Assembly (NCBI GenBank): GCA_022710935.1
Contig: JAKLFY010000033.1
Span: 1 to 64,000 of the forward strand
Length of the DNA: 64,000 nucleotides
Origin: Verrucomicrobiota bacterium
GTDB lineage: Bacteria; Verrucomicrobiota; Verrucomicrobiia; Limisphaerales; J093
Reading direction: 5' to 3'
Below, in pieces: positions 60,894 to 64,000 of the stretch. The position numbers and the translations under genes are program-made. Within the stretch, counting starts at the first letter, position 1; every line of letters starts with the position of its first letter. The notes below the pieces were generated by a model. It was not told where the DNA came from. It did not search any database and saw only the letters and a program-made list of their open reading frames with translations.

Positions 60894-61228
60894 TGGCCCC
60901 CTGGGAGGTTTGGACTTACGATTTCGAAGATGAACAGACCCACCCGATCGTCATCTTCAGCAACACCGTACGCGTCCAGAACGCGCATCTGGAACGTGTC
61001 AACGTACTGCTCTGCACGACAATGCGGGGTCAGAAGCACTGGAATCCCAAACCTCACGAGGTCATTCTGGACACGGCAGATGGACTGGACTGGCCAACAC
61101 GCTGTCGCTGCGACGCCCTGTACTATGTCCCCAAGACCAAATTGAGGGAGCGTCGGGGCATCGTCTCGATCGAGCGACGCCGGGCCATCAGCCAAACGCT
61201 GCTGAGGTTCTTTCCGTTCACTGTTTGA
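60893..61228 (+). CDS. PemK/MazF-like toxin
   Basis: From ATG 60893 the 111-residue protein matches the PemK/MazF-related class: WEVWTYDFEDEQTHPIVIFSN, NVLLCTTMRG, EVILDTADGLDWPTRCRCDALYYVPK and RRGIVSIERRRAISQTLLRFF. It is probably an RNase. It overlaps the Phd-type antitoxin by one base. The GTG at 60890 is an alternative start. Confidence 0.85.
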   Translation: MAPWEVWTYDFEDEQTHPIVIFSNTVRVQNAHLERVNVLLCTTMRGQKHWNPKPHEVILDTADGLDWPTRCRCDALYYVPKTKLRERRGIVSIERRRAISQTLLRFFPFTV

Positions 61229-61300
61229 ACGGTTGTCGCGATGGCCGCCCGCCCCCCGCCCCCCGCGCCCCAGGCAACCACGAACCACGCGAACCGCAGG

Positions 61301-61632
61301 TCATTGTTTTCTGCCCCTCCCCTTTTCGCGTATTTCGCGTATTTCGCGGTTGTCCCACCGACCTCGAAAAGAGCCCGCACATCACGATTCGCAGCCTTTG
61401 CGTTTCTTCGCGGCCTTCTGTTGAAAACACGACGCGGGTCTCCCAAGCGAGATCGTCAACAGAAGCTCGCAGAGGACCGCAAAGTCGGACCAGCTCCTCC
61501 CGGCCCTTGCTGTATTCCCAAACCGCGAACCCATTCACCCACCCCCATACTCATACCGGTCCTCTGATCTCTGACTTCTGACCTCCGACCTCCGACCTCT
61601 GTCCTCTGCCCTCTGCCCTCTGCCCTCTGACA
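61301..61632. repeat. Large dispersed repeat, copy 3, with heptanucleotide tract
   Basis: This is the closest relative of copy 1: gtcattgttttctgcccc, the tandem gcgtatttcgcgtatttcgcgg, and the ctcctcccggcccttgctgtattcc block. It ends in a long run of ctctgatctctgacttctgacctcc units reading into ctctgccctctgccctctg at 61600-61632. The final units are translated as the tail of the next gene. Confidence 0.92.
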
Positions 61633-62936
61633 TAGCACGCCAACCCCAGCAACATCCACGCCTGGGACCAGCGCATGTAATTGATCCGATTCGTCCACCA
61701 CCGCCATTTCTGATAGTAAAACCACCCCTGCGGCGCCCGCATATTCCCGAGTGCCCATTCGCAGACCTTCGAGGCCACGGCCAGGCTGCGGTCGTCGTAC
61801 GCCGCCAACCCCGTCAGCGTCACCAGCGCCTGGGCAATCGAATGCGCGTCAATCGGATAGGTCGAGTTGTGGAAGTACTTCGCTCGCCCATCCGACTCGA
61901 AGAAATGATCCAGATAGAACCTGTACCCGCTCCGGATCGCCGGCTCGCACTCGGTCATGCCGAGGCATTCGCGCACTCTCTCGAGGGCCATCAGATTGAA
62001 TCCGGTGTGGAAACTGTCGATCCAGCGCTGCTTCGCCCCTTCACCGTACGGCCAGGAACCGTCCGGACGCTGTCGCTTCAGCGCATAACGCGTCGCCGCC
62101 ACCGCCGCGGACCGGAACTCTTCGGACGGCTGGTAGGTATGGAGCCGCGCCAACAACGCCGCGCCGAGCAGACTCGCATTGTGGACCTCGCTCGGGACCA
62201 GCGGTGTGTAACTGAAACACAACGTGTCGCCGTCGCGCGTGGTGTGAAGTCCCTCGAGCAGGAAGGCGCCAGCAGTTTGCGCCGCATCGAGCCAGCCCGG
62301 ATCGCCAAAGGCGTCATATGCATCCAGCAGCGCATTCGCCGCGAATGTGGTGCAGACAATGTTCGGGGTGCCACGCGGAACAAGATACGTCCGCGTCTGC
62401 CAATCGAAGTTGTACCCCCAACACGACCGCGGCTGATTCACCGAACGCAACTCGATCAGGCGCGCGGCCAACGCCCGCACATCCTGCTCCCCTGCTAAAC
62501 CGACACCATGCAGCCGCACCATCGCCGCCAGGAATACCGCAATCCCTTTCGGATTCTGCTCCCGCGGCACGCCCAGTAAACCGCGCAGATTGACCGGACA
62601 GCGCTTGAGGAACTGCGTCGCGGCAAGACGCGGCAGTGGCCAACGCAACAGCCCCAAGGACCGCAGCAGGCGGCTGTTCAACGCGTCGTATGGGTCGTGA
62701 CCGGACCAAGCGTGACTGCGGCAATAGGCCAGCTGAACCCCAGCAGCGAGCCTAGAACCACCAAGGTCGCGAGCAAAACACCCCACGACATCGCGACGCC
62801 GATCAGTCATCACGGCTACGTGTGGACTGCTTGCTGGACAGTGCAACTCCTCGCCTCGCACATGCTTCCAGTTGAGTACATTACGCCACTCGTCAGGAGG
62901 ACAGACCTGAGAGCGATACGAACCACCGATGAGCAT
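61551..62936 (-). CDS. Alpha/alpha-toroid protein of EPS loci, with repeat-encoded tail
   Basis: The 461-residue protein has toroid motifs of a prenyltransferase/squalene-cyclase-like type: GHDPYDALNSRLL, a PVNLRGLLGVPREQNPKG helix pair, SWPYGEGAKQRWIDSFHTGFNL, YPIDAHSIAQALVTLTG and RWWTNRINYMRWSQAWML. Related proteins are found in polysaccharide loci without a proven role; the label aminolevulinate dehydratase sometimes attached to them is not supported. The last 23 or so residues (RGQRAEGRGQRSEVGGQKSEIRG in two halves) are translated heptanucleotide repeat from copy 3, so the original C-terminus ended near LGLACYV. The N-terminus is uncertain. Confidence 0.78.
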   Translation of the reverse strand: MLIGGSYRSQVCPPDEWRNVLNWKHVRGEELHCPASSPHVAVMTDRRRDVVGCFARDLGGSRLAAGVQLAYCRSHAWSGHDPYDALNSRLLRSLGLLRWPLPRLAATQFLKRCPVNLRGLLGVPREQNPKGIAVFLAAMVRLHGVGLAGEQDVRALAARLIELRSVNQPRSCWGYNFDWQTRTYLVPRGTPNIVCTTFAANALLDAYDAFGDPGWLDAAQTAGAFLLEGLHTTRDGDTLCFSYTPLVPSEVHNASLLGAALLARLHTYQPSEEFRSAAVAATRYALKRQRPDGSWPYGEGAKQRWIDSFHTGFNLMALERVRECLGMTECEPAIRSGYRFYLDHFFESDGRAKYFHNSTYPIDAHSIAQALVTLTGLAAYDDRSLAVASKVCEWALGNMRAPQGWFYYQKWRWWTNRINYMRWSQAWMLLGLACYVRGQRAEGRGQRSEVGGQKSEIRGPV

Positions 62937-63124
62937 TCGGATCTCTGCACCTTCGCACTTCTCGACGTTACCCCCTCAGTACCCTCTGCCACTGCGGATC
63001 CTCGCCAACCCCACGAACAAATACTCTCGCTGGCTCGACTCCCATTAACGATAACCGCCCTCCACGGACGCGAAGGATCCACAGTGTCTCTCGATCCACT
63101 TGACAGCCACATTCAGTTTCAGGA

Positions 63125-63982
63125 CTACATTGAAAGCGCCTTCACCCCAGAACATGCTGCCGTAAACGGCGCCAGCCTCCACTTCGAGCCCAACATAAAG
63201 TCAAACGACTCTGGCAACCATGGGCCCGCCCCTCCACTCGGATAACACGTCATCTCTCCAAAATACACACGACCACGCACGCTGAACAAATCCACGCGGA
63301 TGAAATCGATACCATTCGCTAAGGTTTCTGCCACATCAATCATCTCGCCGATGTTCTCCGGCAGATCGACCGAGCCTGAGTACCGCCTCAGCCCCTTCTC
63401 GTGTACTTGACACGCACGACAGTCTCTATCAAAGAACAACACGCTGTGGTCACGAAATCGATCAAAGTCGACCTTAAAGACCTCTACCTTCCCGTCAAAC
63501 ACAAAGAACTTGTAATCCAGTGGCGCATTCTGGCCGTCGCCGATAAAAGACTCCACCATAACGACAGGCTGAATGTTTCGATAGGCCCACGCTGCTCCCA
63601 CAACATAGTCATGACAAAAGTTCTCACCCAGCCACCGCTCCAATTGGCGACGTGCGCGCGAACGGTCCAGCTGTGCTATATCGTTGACAATAATAGTATA
63701 CCCGCATCCGTGATTTGTCTTCAACACACACTGGCGCGGTAGCACGTCAAACGGTATGTCGTCCGGCTTTGCACCGCTCCACAAGAGCGGGATAAGAATA
63801 TCGCTTCCACATTTACCAGCTACCCACGTGCGCACCCGCAATTTGTCGGACATTGTAGTCCATCTTGGATCACGATCAAATAGCATTCGCGCATTGACTT
63901 TTTCTTCGAAGCTGCGAGGTCTCCGAAGCCACGGCCAATACCCGTGAACGTACCAAAAATAGACACTAACTAGCCACGTCAT
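63125..63982 (-). CDS. TupA-like ATP-grasp protein, possibly 5' partial
   Basis: The 285 readable residues match TupA-like ATP-grasp proteins: FEEKVNARMLFDRDPRWTTMSDKLRVRTWV, CVLKTNHGCGYTIIV, DYVVGAAWAYRNIQPVVMVESFIG, DYKFFVFDGKVEVFKVDFDRF and FIRVDLFSVRGRVYFGEMTCYPSGG. The frame stays open for the remaining 18 bases to the window edge, so more N-terminal residues may lie outside. These proteins occur in capsule and teichuronopeptide loci and probably form an amide bond between a sugar acid and an amino compound. Base composition is visibly less GC-rich than the rest of the window, which suggests later acquisition. Confidence 0.85.
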   Translation of the reverse strand: MTWLVSVYFWYVHGYWPWLRRPRSFEEKVNARMLFDRDPRWTTMSDKLRVRTWVAGKCGSDILIPLLWSGAKPDDIPFDVLPRQCVLKTNHGCGYTIIVNDIAQLDRSRARRQLERWLGENFCHDYVVGAAWAYRNIQPVVMVESFIGDGQNAPLDYKFFVFDGKVEVFKVDFDRFRDHSVLFFDRDCRACQVHEKGLRRYSGSVDLPENIGEMIDVAETLANGIDFIRVDLFSVRGRVYFGEMTCYPSGGAGPWLPESFDFMLGSKWRLAPFTAACSGVKALSM

Positions 63983-64000
63983 CGCAGCGTCTGCCGCGCC

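Noticed and set aside
1-64000. tRNA, rRNA or known riboswitch
   Set aside because: No cloverleaf-like or conserved rRNA sequence was recognised by eye. A covariance-model search was not possible here.

Overview
The window is a GC-rich bacterial chromosome segment. Gene content and repeat style point to a Verrucomicrobiota-type (PVC) organism, possibly Limisphaerales-like. The evidence is a Tat-exported Gfo/Idh/MocA oxidoreductase, fused and split spermidine-synthase-like membrane proteins, an arginine decarboxylase, an exosortase/PEP-CTERM regulatory set, and very abundant palindromic intergenic repeats. This assignment is inference; no rRNA or tRNA gene was seen.

Left third (1-26.8 kb): a 5'-truncated alpha/alpha-toroid carbohydrate-type protein; a fused membrane/spermidine-synthase-like protein; two decayed genes joined head to head (sugar isomerase and metallophosphoesterase remnants); a tightly coupled minus-strand operon padR - HAAS/alpha-2-macroglobulin - PBP1C with 4-bp overlaps; a second spermidine-synthase-like system split into two overlapping genes; YqgE; a 53-residue lipoprotein; a ClC channel with CBS domains; a HAD hydrolase; a Gfo/Idh/MocA oxidoreductase; speA; a membrane protein; and a SWIM/SNF2 helicase.

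Middle and right (26.8-55.1 kb): a long minus-strand exosortase/exopolysaccharide locus. Its regulatory and export half contains a PrsT-like TPR lipoprotein, two PrsR-like response regulators (the second lacks the GAFTGA loop and has an altered Walker B), a Wza-type export lipoprotein, a PrsK kinase and the exosortase. After a repeat-filled gap holding a RAYT-type REP transposase come an outer-membrane barrel, a FemAB-like protein, a tandem-duplicated Cys-motif protein, a B12-radical SAM protein, an AsnB amidotransferase and an AMP-forming acyl ligase. This continues into what looks like a small dedicated type II fatty-acid/polyketide-like module: ACP, NadE-like ligase, hexapeptide acyltransferase, FabL-like SDR, FabZ-like dehydratase, second ACP, FabG-like SDR and KAS III-like synthase. 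I infer that this set makes or amidates an acyl group destined for the surface polymer or its lipid carrier. It is the best candidate here for an undescribed pathway.

Right end (55.1-64 kb): a YdcF/DUF218 protein bracketed by inverted repeats, then an island of small toxin-antitoxin-type genes (HicAB, a nucleotidyltransferase with a damaged partner, VapBC-like, Phd/PemK-like). These are interleaved with three copies of a roughly 200-330-bp repeat and heptanucleotide tracts, with rmlC among them. An alpha/alpha-toroid protein and a TupA-like ATP-grasp gene follow in visibly lower-GC DNA.

A REP/REPIN family dominates 37-55 kb. It has at least three stem variants related by compensatory changes and includes nine elements at an exact 94-bp period beside the RAYT gene. 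Repeats also enter genes: they supply stop codons (RAYT, outer-membrane barrel, YqgE), part of the exosortase N-terminus, a start region (helicase), and a roughly 80-90-residue in-frame insert in the acyl ligase.
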